Shown here piece by piece: positions 46,564 to 58,060 of a stretch of 64,000 nt of DNA. The notes beneath the pieces were generated by a model. That model searched no databases. It worked only from the letters and a program-made list of their open reading frames with translations, and was not told the origin of the DNA. Both the position numbers and the translations under genes were made by a program. Each line of letters begins with the position of its first letter. Within the stretch, counting starts at the first letter, position 1. Source of the stretch: Archegozetes longisetosus (lineage: Eukaryota; Arthropoda; Arachnida; Sarcoptiformes; Trhypochthoniidae); NCBI GenBank assembly GCA_018873245.2, contig JAEMBT020000009.1, positions 18,445,337-18,509,336 of the forward strand, in the 5' to 3' direction.

Positions 46564-49401
46564 ATGGATTACTGTCATAATAGCAGTATTCAGTTATTTT
46601 CTGCTAGTGTTAATCAGAGTATTACGGAAGACGTTTCTTATCTATACAAATATCTTTGTCCAATACTCTTAACAGGTATCTCAATAATGTTCAATTGACT
46701 AAATTGTTGTTGACGTCTGCTTCACAAAATAGATATGAAAAATAATGTTTTGCTCATAAACATATTTAAAGGTTGTTTAGTTGGACTAATACTGAATGTA
46801 GTTCTAGTAATGATCGCAAACTTGAGATGTATACACAAGTCTCCAATATTTCGTCTATCCCTAAACCTGGCCACAACTGATGCTATAAACAGTCTAATTA
46901 TTGGAATCGGACTATTTTTCAATTCTTATTTACCTCAAGTCTTTAACATATACTTCACTTCAAGATGTTCGCTACTCATTTTGGAAATATTCAGACTCTC
47001 GTCTTTAGTGTCATCTGCTCTCCATTTATTAGCGATGGCTATTGTATATTATAGAGGAACAGCTAATCCATTTCACTACAGGTAAAATGACACGCAAGTT
47101 ACATGCCTTCACGTCTGAATTAGATTCGTCTTTGAAAATTGTTTTCAGTTAAATTAGTTCATAATTGGAATAAAGTTACTCGTCATCAAATTAATTCTGA
47201 TTAACACTGTTTTAAAAAATGTAATCTAAGATTAATTTTTTGTTCAAACGACAGATCTTCTATATTCTTTTCTGCTCATCTCACAAGAAGTATATATTTG
47301 GTATCAATACTTTGTTGGGCTCTACCAATCACTTTATTCTCGATTTACTTCTCAAGTATTCCCTGTCAAGGTATTCAATAATTGGTTCATATATAGTTAT
47401 TTTCAACTTAAAACGGAAACATTACAACTTTTAAACTTACTCAATTACTTGAAATTTGATACGGATTTACTGTTTTTTAACTTTAAACATCGGCATTGGT
47501 CTAGTGTTGAGCATTGAAGTTGATGTCTCAATTATAGTGTTTATTGCAAAACATCTAAACATATCTGTCACGATATTCTGTTTGAAGAATATCAATACAT
47601 ATCAAGGTATCTTTTAGCGTCTTCTTTGTGGTTATCATAAACATGAAATGTTTAAAGATTGGCGAACATCTAATAATACAGTTTGTGCACATGTTTTGGT
47701 TGAAGTTGAGAGAACTAAAATTCACTTTATGGTCAACATATATATATTTGAGCTACAAGTACGTGAAAACTTTCGAGACATTCGACTTAGTGTTTTCCAA
47801 AGAATAAGTTTAATAGAAAACAAGTTGTCAAACACTTTATAAAGTAGTTCGGCATAATGTCATAATGGACCAAACAAAAACAATTTAAAGTTAGATTAGG
47901 TTTAGTTGAATTCGATATCTTATAAAACGTCATTTTAAACTTAAGTATAAATGTACACAAACCTGCAAAAATTGAAATGAGACACATTTATAAAGATACC
48001 TGTTTACAGGCTCATTTTAATAGAAAATTGTGTTCAATTTGTCCGAGTTTTTGCGTATCAGCTGTTCAAGTTTTCTATTGGGGAGCTGACAAAATATAAA
48101 TGACCGTAAAGTGAATGTAATGTTTTTAAGTTGGCAGCACATCTGTTTTTCATTCTCAGTTTTGGTTAATAGCCATTTAAAATTTGTCGCAATACAATTA
48201 CCGAGTCATCTTTAGAGTGAACGCTCAATAGGCCCAATATTCAAGCAGAATTAAGAAAGCCATTCGGCGTAGGCCATCATCTATACGAAATATTGTGAAA
48301 ACAGTAGATTTTTGAAAACTTTTACTTAAACGAAAACCATTTAAAAAAGTACGCCTTCTTTTGAAAATGAAATTGCAAACTGTTTTAAGCACTACTATAT
48401 AACACAAATCTCATTTTAGAGGTACAGCTTTTAAATTATTGATCAAGTATTGAACAAAAATATTGAAAATTATCTGAAATAGCGGTTACTTCCTTATGTA
48501 TTCCTATTAGTAGTTGTAATGCCGACAGACCCTTCAGCAAATTGAGCAGCTTCAATACGACTAAAACAAATGGCATCAACTGGGAAACAATCAAAATGCA
48601 AATGTATTTCAATGAAAATATCGAACATTTATTCACTATTAGTTAGACAGTTAAAGTGTATTTATATTAATGCTTTCCAACAAAATCAACTAATATTTGA
48701 AGTTTACATTTTTGCACCGAATATTGACACCGAATTCGGTTCTGAAGATACGTTCAAATGATGACTCAGTTGACGCAATTGAAATCAAAAGTTTATTCAC
48801 GACACAAACTTGGAATCGGAGAAAATCACAAACACCATAAATAGTTTCTAGAGAAGCAGTACTTAACAAATGTGATCAGCTAAACTTTTGCACAAAATAA
48901 TAAGATCAGCTCTGTTTTAAGTTACTTCAATTTTCAAAGATGTTTTTCATTGCAAAACAAAGTCATTCAGTAAAGCATTTGATTTTGTTTATCAGTTGTT
49001 AGGGTTTAGTGTAGAATGTGGTCAGTCAACACTCATAGATTGACCATTCTTAGATTGACTATTCTTAGCAGCCAACTCAACTCAACTCCAAAACGTTAAG
49101 TCCTTTGTCTATTGTGACTCTATTATTATGAAACCAAATCGAATAACTAAATCTCCTGTTAATCTGCTTCATAGAAAAACAGATACTCAATCATAAATTG
49201 AGATACATTATTGTTTACTCACATTCAGACTTACACATCAAATCGTTAATGAAAGTCAGAGACAGAGACAGACACACAAAGAATGGTGTACGACGAAAAG
49301 GCTCTAACATTTAAGTCAATATTTGTTCATAAAGTTATATACTTAACCTATAAGTTATTACTAAACATTTTAGTACTTTTCAATATCAACTTAATGTATT
49401 G

Positions 49402-49462
<61 letters not shown>

Positions 49463-51463
49463 ATGAACGATTTGATATTAATCGAAAATATTATTCAATA
49501 TTGAACAATATTGAGCTCAAATCCGAGAAATGATAACTAGACATAAATTTGAAGTATTGATAACTGTTTTGGTCCAATTTTAAACTAAATAAGAATAGAG
49601 ATTTAACCCAAAGATAATTTATACAAATACGAATTGATAGTTTGCCCACTATTTAATCAGTGTTATATTTGACCAAAAGATCGAAAGTTTTACTCTAACT
49701 AAAACTATCTGAATTTCAGTTTAGATTTCATAATAAACAAGCTTAACTAACTGTTTCAAGATGTTTGTTTGACGCGTATCGTACTCGTACTAAAACAAGT
49801 GTGTCATTTGTGTCAATTAAACAATAAGACAACTATTATCTAGAGAATCAATTTTTTTATTGATAGGATTCCAATCGGGAACTTGTGAGACATTATTCAT
49901 GTTATCGTTTCGCTTCCGAATCACAATCACTATTATATTCATTACGCCTCTAATACTCATGTTCCTAATATATGTCAGAATATTTTCTATAATAATTAAA
50001 TCAAGAAAAGAGATCACTTTAACAGTGAACAGCACTACAAACGAGAGACAACTGGAAGAAAAAGCAACTGTTGCCAGTGTAGCGAAACAAAATCAATTGA
50101 GACAGACAGTCAAAGTTGACATCATTAATAATAATAAAACAGCAACACTAAGATCAAGTCGAATGAAGATTCCTTCCTATCCGAGAAAAGCATTATTCAC
50201 AACTTTAACCATATTAGGTATGACTTAGTTATAACTCAAATTGTAGTTCATTCTCGAATATCGAATATTCATTCAATTATATGCTCACAAGTACACTTCT
50301 ACGCTTCACTTATAGACCGACTCAACTACTTTCTTATGTTTTATTAGGGATTAAACACAACATTGTCTTTACAAATCCAGGTTTTTCTCAAATCAGGTTC
50401 AAATTGAATAAATTGTTTAGATAAAGACAACAACGTTTGAAGCAATAGTAGAACAGATTTATTTATTTATAATCAGATGCGCTCATTAAACCCAATAGAT
50501 TTATCGAAATAGTTCAGTGTATCTATCAAACTAGTTATAGCCAAAAGTTTCCTACTTCATAGTTGCAAAATAGTCTTCAGGGAGGGATCTTTTGATTAAT
50601 GATCGAAATTGTAGATAAGGTCCAGATACTCATTTGAGACAATTTTTTTTTGTCAAAATCGAAGGGCTATTATTCTACTTTGGAGGCGTTGAGCTCAAGT
50701 AAAATCCGAGTATGGTGTTAGTACTAGTAGCTAAGTTACTAGGATTTAGCCCAAATTTGATTAGACCCTCCAAGTAGAAAGATTAGATCATTTTCCTTTT
50801 GACTTATTTGTCAAAGATTGTATTCGTCAAACTGATGTTTCAAAATGAGATGCTTGTCGAACATGGCTATGGTTGACAAGACTGAATTTTGATCATTTTC
50901 AATCATTTAATTTATTTTTACAGTAAACTATTGCACTGAGACAGACGCAAAACTAATGGAGTTTGATTCATGAGACAAATTTTGCTTTTAGTAATATTCT
51001 ATTTCGAAAGATGTTCAATACTGCTCATTGAGCTTAACTTCAGACATATTTTTTATTTTTGATTCTCTAAGTTAAGTTTGAAAGTAAAGCCTAAAAAGCG
51101 TTTTACTACATGTTTGAAAAGATTCTTATAATTGAATTTGAAGATTGCTTTTGTAATAATATTATAATATTATTTGCTTATAATATTAAAGGAACGTACG
51201 TGATCTGTTGGATGCCTGCAGTGATGTATTATGCGATCACGTGTTTGGATGGCTGTCCGTATCCTCTTCTGAACATTTCAAACGATATTCGTGTCATAAT
51301 CGGATTTGTTGCTAATGCGTTCATTATCGCTAAAGCAATCGTTGATCCTTTCATTTATTCATTTCGCATGAAAGAAATTAACACAGTCTTCAACAGCAGC
51401 ACACATTTAAGTCGTTCGTTTAAAAATTTACGCAATACTAACGCTAATGAGAGAGAAAGATAA
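46564..51463 (+). CDS. Rhodopsin-family (class A) GPCR, orphan
   Basis: Seven-TM receptor at the plasma membrane. Exons: 46564-46675, 46772-47081, 47255-47370, 49867-50217, 51192-51463; phases fit and give 386 aa. The short N terminus has NxS sites (NSS, NQS). TM1 spans about 39-55; TM2 has LSLNLATTD with the conserved Asp74; Cys103 at the start of TM3 pairs with ECL2; TM6 carries CWMP (302-305); TM7 carries NAFIIAKAIVDPFIY with DPxxY (348-352). The DRY position at the end of TM3 reads V-Y-Y (129-131), before the conserved NPFHYR. The third loop is about 90 aa and basic/Ser/Thr-rich. Ligand unknown; the TM7 style (DPFIYSFRMKEI) recalls melanocortin/lipid/amine-like receptors, but I would not assign it. 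The 2.5 kb intron 3 holds a (CT)n tract. Confidence 0.88.
47371..49866 (+). other. GPCR intron 3
   Basis: 2.5 kb between TM4 and TM5 exons, both phase 1. It contains the microsatellite at 49405-49459 but no exon-like homology. Confidence 0.6.
49405..49459. repeat. (CT)n microsatellite
   Basis: About 27 uninterrupted TC/CT dinucleotides (55 bp), preceded around 49257-49275 by AGAGACAGAGACAGACACAC. Confidence 0.95.
50218..51191 (+). other. GPCR intron 4
   Basis: 974 bp, phase 1 on both sides, between the third-loop exon and the TM6-TM7 exon. Nothing else recognised. Confidence 0.6.
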
Positions 51464-52021
51464 AACTTTCAAATATTTCACAAAATTCAATTCCGAATAA
51501 AGTTTTAGTTTTGGTCTGAAAGCTTGGTTTTGGTTTCATTATTCAAACCACTTATTAAATCTGTATTATATTTAGGTTTAGACTTTCTCTAATTTTTATC
51601 AAATCATTTGTTGTCTGAAAGTTTAAACTATATTTCATTTAAATAAAGATAATGTTGTTATTGATAATATGCCAGGGATTCGATTGTTTGTAAAGCATTT
51701 TTGTGTATTCGCTCAGATCAACGAAAGCCATGTCGTGAGTAGATTTGCAAAAGCAGAAGACGGCCACTTCTACGAGACTCACGATCAAAACAAATCATTT
51801 TTAATACTTTTTCGAAACTATGAGAACTACAGTTTCCAATTACTCAACAATAATCATGATCATTTATAATGATTATTTGTTGACATTTGATAAATTTTGC
51901 TCATTTGTGGCTCATAACTGATTCTATACAATCAATTAAGTACTGTTTTGATAGATTATACATTAGAAGAAAAAATTATATAATTTCTAAATAGAACTCA
52001 AAATAGAAATGAAATCATTAA
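51464..52021. other. Intergenic, 3' of GPCR gene
   Basis: Contains the GPCR poly(A) signal AATAAA at 51496. A 66-codon ORF at 51669 has no features of a real gene. The TTAA at 52018-52021 borders the next element. Confidence 0.5.
51496..51501 (+). terminator. Poly(A) signal of GPCR gene
   Basis: AATAAA 33 nt after the stop codon. Confidence 0.65.
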
Positions 52022-52527
52022 CCCTACACTACATAGTGTAGCAGATCTGCTACACTACGATCTTAGCCCATTATCTCAATATGACAACATTTATTAGGAA
52101 TAATGCATATCGTAGCCGATGTGCAACAAAGCTTTTGAGATTATATAGTTTCGTTATTTATATAGATATAATGGTTTTCAAGAAAAATAGACATTTATCA
52201 TTTCTTATTGTGTAAATCAACAGGGTACTATATATCAACAATTAAAAAATTTTCTAAATTAGGCATATTTTTCATATTTCTTCCAAAAATTAATAATTTT
52301 TGAGTTAAAGGTATGTAGAACAATCAATAATATCATAGAAAAGCCCCTTTCCTCAAAATGATGGTAAATTATAAGAACTCATAAGTTGCAGTCAGCCACA
52401 TTTCAAACAAGTTTTTTCACATAATCCTATCATTATAGCTTTTTCAATGATTTTTCCAAAATATATGCTCCCGAAAGTGTCTGATGCTAAATTTTCATTG
52501 AAAAATAAAAAATCATGCAGTGTAGGG
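52022..52527. mobile_element. piggyBac-type MITE (TTAA target)
   Basis: 506 bp starting CCCTACACT and ending AGTGTAGGG, with TTAA immediately outside both ends (52018-52021, 52528-52531). CCCT-like ends and a TTAA target are the signature of piggyBac insertions. A perfect 24-bp palindrome lies at 52034-52057, centred on AGATCT, and repeats the CTACACT word of the TIR. No ORF. Confidence 0.75.
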
Positions 52528-52653
52528 TTAAGATTGATCTATTTTTGAAACTCAGACAAACTCTTAAAGTTTGAGTTCATATGTTAGGTCGCGCGGGCGT
52601 TATCTTATACTGCCTAAGAAACAAAACTTTAATCCCCGAGTAAGTGCCATAGC

Positions 52654-53387
52654 GCGTCTGGGTCGAAAGACCGACAACCAAAAGACCGACAGGAAAAAAG
52701 ACCGACAGCCAAAAGACCGACAGGACAAAAGACCGATAGGACAAAGACCGACATTTAAGCTGAAGCTTAAGGTTTTCTTCTGTCAACAATAATATAATTG
52801 TTGTCCTCGTTTTATCGATAACCATATTTGTAATGATAGCTGAAGAAGAGCAAGCCGAAGAAGTTGTTTGAACAAAAGATATCAAAACAGTACTAATCTA
52901 TACTTTCAGACGAGTGGTGAGGGTATAAACATAACTATCATCATATGTGACATGGATCAGCTAATGGTGATAATTATTCTTATACTCAAACAACTTGTTT
53001 GACGAATTGGTAGTATGTGAGTACTAAATTTTTTCAACAAAACATCGAAATATTGTTGGTGTACGTCGTCATGCAAGTTGTTTGAGTATAAAAATGATCA
53101 CCATTAACTGATCCATGTCACATATGGTGATAGTAATGTTTATACTCTACCCACTCGTCTGAAGGTATAGATCAGTACTGTTTTGATATCTTTTGTTCGA
53201 ACAACTTCTTCGGCTTGCTCTTCTTCAGCTATCATTACAAATGGGGTTATCGTCGATAAAACGAGGACAACAATTATATTATTGTTGACAGAAGACAACC
53301 TTAAGCTTCAGCTTAAATGTCGGTCTTCTAATCCTGTCGGTCTTTTTCCTGTCGGTCTTTTGGTTGTCGGTCTTTCGTCCAGGTCCC
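52654..53387. mobile_element. Foldback element with 12-bp arrays and 8-bp TSD
   Basis: 734 bp. Arms at 52654-52997 and 53074-53387 are near-perfect reverse complements separated by a 76-bp loop. An 8-bp direct repeat GCCATAGC flanks it (52646-52653 and 53388-53395). Each arm begins with an array of AAAGACCGACA units, six in the left arm and four in the right. No transposase. An 8-bp duplication fits hAT, Merlin, P or MULE-like insertion; arm length and arrays resemble FB or MULE-type long-TIR elements. Confidence 0.8.
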
Positions 53388-53888
53388 GCCATAGCTACGA
53401 ATTTGAACATTGTGGTGTTAATAATGCATAATGATTTATCAATTAACTAATTCAAAAATTAAGATACTGTTGATCAAATTGAAAAAATATGAAGTGTTGG
53501 AAAATCTTTCAACTCTACTTCAACCTAACAGGTGGCTGTGGTCGAGTTTCAAATAAAAGCCTCGAAATTAGTGTCTTTGGATTAATGACTTTAATCGATA
53601 TATCACATGACTGAAGAAAAGAATATTACTCAAAAATTATATCATATTAAATGAATGCTTTTAAAATTGCAATTAGTTACAATCAATTTTAGACTTATAA
53701 AATATCAACAATGATTTAACTATCTTTTAGCCTATGGCACATCAAAAAATAATGAATGAGCTAATTGAACAAAATTTGCTTCAATTAAAACTATATTAAA
53801 ATTAGTTTAAATTTGGAGAGACTTTTGTAAGTTATGTGGCTCTAGATAAAAATAAACTTATTGGTCATGTACATGTATCATTTTAACC

Positions 53889-54474
53889 TTACGTGCCAAA
53901 AACTTCTAATAGCTTTATAATTATATGAGATAAAAGTATGAAATTTGACACAGTTATAGTTTATCTATCGACAAATAAATTTAAATTACAATAAATGTTG
54001 AAAATACTCGTCGTTCGCGGAAATACAGAGGCGAACGCGACAAACTATATTTTCAGAAACATTATTTCAGAGCTAATGCTTTGAATTTTATTTTAACGTT
54101 AATTTCAACCGATCGAGACTGCGATCGACTGAGAGATATACTCGATCTTTTAAGATCTCTATAAAAACTAATCGAGATTTGTCAAATCTGGTGAACGCGA
54201 CGTCCAATCAATCTCTTACGGGAGCTGTTTGTTGCTCTTTGAAATTCAATTGAAATTAACATTAAAAATGAAATTCAAAGCATTAGCTCTGAAACATCGC
54301 GAAATGTTTCTGAAAATGTGGTTCGTTGCGTTCTCTGTATTTCCGCGAACGGCGGGCATTTTCAACACTTACTGCAATTTAAATTCATTTATTGATAAAT
54401 AAACTATAACTGTGTCAAATTTCAAAATCTTATCCCATTCAATTATAAAGTTATTATAAGTTTTTGGTACGCAA
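53889..54474. repeat. Foldback MITE, about 220-bp arms
   Basis: 586 bp. The left end TTACGTGCCAAAAACTT and right end (reverse) TTGCGTACCAAAAACTT match. The arms continue through words such as GAAATTTGACACAGTTATAG (exact in both) to about 54110 and 54250. The middle 140 bp, with GATCGAGACTGCGATCGACT, is not mirrored. No clear target duplication. Confidence 0.65.
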
Positions 54475-54857
54475 TGATAGCCCTGTAGTTAAGACTGAAT
54501 TGATGCAGACTCCGCTGACATAAGCGCAAGTACTGTAGAGCTATTAGATTTTAGCAGTCTGTAGCGGTACATAACTTTCACAATATTTTGATTTATTGTG
54601 AATAAAGCATAGAATCGATAATAATAGCTGTACTTGACTTAACTTGCGTCAAAATTATGGATTAAATTGACGGAATAGGATTGAAATCAATATCTGGTGC
54701 TAAAATTATAATAGTTGTGCAACAGATGCCCAGTCCTTGTAGTTTAATCAACAAAACAGAATATATTTAGTCAATTTTTTCGTTCATTTCTCAAACAGTT
54801 GTTCGAATTCGATTGCGCTCCAAGATTAAAAATAACTAAAAATCAATACAATCAAAA

Positions 54858-55301
54858 ATGCGATCTTTTATTGCGTCCATATTACATTTGATAATCGTTG
54901 TGAATTTACTAAGTTTGAGCGCTCAGCAGCAAACTGACACTGAGCGACCAAATCAGGACAACGCCGAGGAAGCAAACAAAGCAGGAACAGAAACAACGCT
55001 AACCAACGTTACGACTGTTACAGAAACCATCAAAAATGAAGAGCAACAAGTAACTACAGTTGCAGAAACAGCTCAAACAATAGCTGAAACAACAGTTGAA
55101 ACAACAGTTACGACAACAGTTGAAGCAATAGCTGCAACAACAACAACTGAAACAACAGTTGCTACTACTCTTAAAGTAGAAGAAACCACAACTAAACCTC
55201 AAACCAAACCTAGCGGTAATTCAAGTTCGATAAGAGGTAACTTTGGTCGCAATCAATTCGCCTTTAATTTAGTTTTAATTTATATAATTTGCAAACTCTG
55301 A
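54858..55301 (+). CDS. Thr-rich, probably GPI-anchored mucin-like protein
   Basis: 147 aa, intronless. Signal peptide about residues 1-22 (SILHLIIVVNLLSLSAQQ). The middle (about 40-117) is dominated by Thr, Val, Glu and Ala in runs such as TTVETTVTTTVEAIAATTTT, a likely heavily O-glycosylated stalk. After a KPSGNSSS spacer the protein ends in a hydrophobic 14-mer (AFNLVLIYIICKL), as in GPI-attachment signals. Composition similarity makes orthology unassignable. It could be a peritrophic or cell-surface mucin. The poly(A) signal AATAAA lies at 55334. Confidence 0.7.
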   Translation: MRSFIASILHLIIVVNLLSLSAQQQTDTERPNQDNAEEANKAGTETTLTNVTTVTETIKNEEQQVTTVAETAQTIAETTVETTVTTTVEAIAATTTTETTVATTLKVEETTTKPQTKPSGNSSSIRGNFGRNQFAFNLVLIYIICKL

Positions 55302-55934
55302 CGTTAATCCAGTTAAGCTTTAAAATTATTTTCAATAAAAGATAACTATGTATTTGCAATCTTGTTTTCAAATTACTATTGAAATTGATGTGAATCTACC
55401 TTCTATATTAGTTAAAATTGCACCGGATAGGAGTCATATGATAGAATGTCCAATTTTACCTTCACTTATATTTTGTTAGATTTTAAGTGAATGCAAACTA
55501 TGTTCGTCATATTCAAAATAAAATAGTTTATAAATACAGAGAATGCACTTAAAGCTTGCTAGTATTTCATCTTAGTTTTGACATTTGACATTCAGATCAA
55601 TTTATACACATTGATAAAATGTAATAATAAATGACGAGAAGAAAAAAAATTGCGACATAGGTTGCAATATAAACATAAAATTTCAATATAAATAATCAAT
55701 TGATATCAATTGAAATAATGTTTAGTTTCATTTTTAATGCTTTTTATGATTAAATATTTAAAATACAAACTTAGTGTGTCTCAATCTTTACAACCAATTA
55801 TATATTGAGAAAGCCCTCAATTTAATAGACTTAATATTTAAAATACGATATTACTGTTTATCTGAAGCAATAACTGTTCATATGTAACATATTCTTAGCT
55901 GAAAGCTACTGAAAAACTCATTTCTCAGCGCTAA
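55302..55934. other. Intergenic, convergent ends
   Basis: About 630 bp between the mucin-like gene (+) and EXOSC9 (-). Apart from the AATAAA at 55334-55339 nothing is recognised. Confidence 0.5.
55334..55339 (+). terminator. Poly(A) signal of mucin-like gene
   Basis: AATAAA 33 nt after the stop codon. Confidence 0.65.
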
Positions 55935-57371
55935 CTATTGCTTCTGACTAAATTCATTCGAATCAAGAACAATAATTTCATCTTCTTCTTCGTCATCACT
56001 TTTATTAGTTTTGGCAGTTTTCATTTTATCTAAATTGGACTCAATTTGCATCATCTCATCGTCTGATTCGATAGGTTTAACGAAGTTCCACTTGGACTCG
56101 CCACCTTCTCCAATACTCGCAATACCTCTTCCATAAAGATATACATTTTGCGTAACCACTTCTTCATCTGTTTGTTGTATTGGTTCGTCTTCCTCTATTT
56201 TATCCATTTTAATGGCATTTAGTAAATTAAAATGTGGCTTTTGAATGCTAGACATGATTCCTGAATGTATTGCATGAGCGAAACCAACTTTTTCTGTTTG
56301 TTTAGACCTGTTTTGTCTGTCACTTTCTAATGCATTCTTTAATATATCAGTGATTTGTTTGACTCTTTCGATAGCAATGTTAGAACAGGTAATGATTTTG
56401 TTGCGATCGATCACTGATTGACCGGAGCAGTGAAACGCCACTATTTCGCGATACGAATTGGCTGACACTAAAACACTTCCATCGGCCGACTCCTCTTCTT
56501 CTTGAAGCGGATCACAAACCATGTGATGACTATTCTTACTGTCCTCAAAGAAGGCAAAGCTAATACAAAATGGGTAATGAAGTAATGATAGCTTGAGTGC
56601 ATTTCTTTCGTCGAACGAATGGATAGTTATGTTCTTGTCGGACGAAACCGAGACATCTGGACGTCTATTAAATTCATATCAATTTTTAATTAAGTAAATT
56701 CACAAATCAATCAAATCAAACAGAAGTACTTGAAATGAGACAACGAAGCGATGGCTGCGATACTCGACGCTTCAGTCAGATTTCCGTCAAAATTCAGACA
56801 AATTATGTGACATTTGATTCGCCAAACTTTCTCGCCAGAGACTAAACAAAGAGATTCGGTGTCCAAACAGTGCGAGTCTCTTATAGTTCGCTCTAACAGT
56901 CGTAAGCAGTGAATGCCTTCTTGTGGTAAAGTTCGCTGATATGAATCTAACCACTTCTCACTACCAGAACATAAATCAAGACTCAATTCTATGATTCCTT
57001 CAGATGGACGAGAAATTTTTGGTTCAGTTATTTCACAGCTGGTGGTCGCAAATATTCTAGTCGAATATCAATTCAAACAAATTCATATTAAATACAAATT
57101 TATAATAAATTATAATTAAATTCATTTATTGTTAATATTGATAAATACATTGTTTGTCCCATCACTACAAAACAAGCCCCAAATTGTTGACCAAAAACTA
57201 TATTTAATTGTCGGCTTTGACGAAGTGAACGACAGTCAATCCGCTATTAAGTCAAATCAAATTTAGTTATTACTCATCACAATATAACTAGTTGTTTATG
57301 TTAATATTTACTTTATTATTAAGAATGGCATTTCTTATAAAAGTCTTATTAGTGTTTGATATTTGTTTCAT
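55935..57371 (-). CDS. EXOSC9: Exosome component 9 (RRP45)
   Basis: RNase PH-fold subunit of the hexameric ring of the RNA exosome, which guides RNA to the catalytic subunits in nucleus and cytoplasm. Exons: 57312-57371, 57149-57243, 56730-57056, 55935-56664; phases fit and give 403 aa (human about 439). N-terminal MKQISNTNKTFIRNAILNNK aligns with the RRP45 start. RIDCR replaces the usual RLDGR. The second exon gives NIVFGQQFGACFVVMGQT, and the third CLDTESLCLVSGEKVW and SSIAAIASLSHF, both highly diagnostic. The acidic, low-complexity C terminus (DDEEEDEIIVLDSNEF) is also typical and contains an IIVLDS SUMO-interaction-like motif. It is divergent from RpL9, with 316 bp between its ATG and the RpL9 transcription start. 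Confidence 0.93.
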
Positions 57372-57686
57372 TATTCTTGCGATTAATAATATTCAATTAT
57401 TTTATTTAAAAAATTAATTTAAATATAATTTCTACTGTTGAAAAAAGTCACAAGTTTATTTAAACATTCAATTTTGTTCAGCTTCAAAAGTAGAGGTCTT
57501 CGCTATTACTTATGGTTTGATAGAAATCCCCATATAGTAGGACTATTGTTAGGGATTATTCTTCAGAATAGGGTTTTATTGGTTGAACTTGCATTGAATG
57601 GAAAGTGAGACTGTGACAAAAATAGGACTTCTAGTGGCTTCTCTCGAGTGTGTTAGAGTTTGGTTGGAGTCATGTGATCGCTACAG
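57372..57686. promoter_or_regulatory. Divergent promoter, EXOSC9 / RpL9
   Basis: About 315 bp between two housekeeping genes on opposite strands. No TATA box is seen on the RpL9 side, which suits a TOP-type promoter. Confidence 0.5.
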
Positions 57687-57720
57687 CTCTTCCTTTTCCG
57701 TTGTTGTCATCCATCAAAAG
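57687..57720 (+). promoter_or_regulatory. RpL9: 5'-TOP and non-coding first exon of RpL9
   Basis: CTCTTCCTTTTCC at about 57687-57699 is a classic 5' terminal oligopyrimidine tract. It is followed within 25 nt by a GTGAGA donor at 57721. The matching acceptor is probably TTAG at about 58034, 27 nt before the start codon. TOP tracts place ribosomal-protein mRNAs under mTOR/LARP1 translational control. Confidence 0.65.
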
Positions 57721-58060
57721 GTGAGACAATTTTTAAAGAGTTGATTTAGTTCTAATTTAGTTTATAATAAAATTAATATTGTAGCCAAAATTGAACACTT
57801 TAATATTTAAATAATAATCTCTTTGTGAATATTTGGTTGAGTAACATTTTAATTGAATTTATTTAATGAGAGCAAGTAATATGTGTGTCACACGTGTTAC
57901 ATGTTTTCGGCTTTCAACTAAACCAAATTTGAACTCAAATATCTATTAAATCAATATACATTAATTGAAGTTTTTGTTGTTTAAGTACTTATTGATTAAT
58001 TATTGACTCAAATGAATTGATTTGTATTGAATTAGATTTATTGGGATAAATAATCGCAAA

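Noticed and set aside
51669-51869. 66-codon ORF downstream of the GPCR
   Set aside because: No signal peptide, no domain, immediately after the GPCR poly(A) site; no further support.
52571-53431. ORFs of 73-102 codons in the 52.6-53.4 kb foldback
   Set aside because: They are translations of the two mirrored arms (same peptide on both strands) and of the AAAGACCGACA array, not genes.
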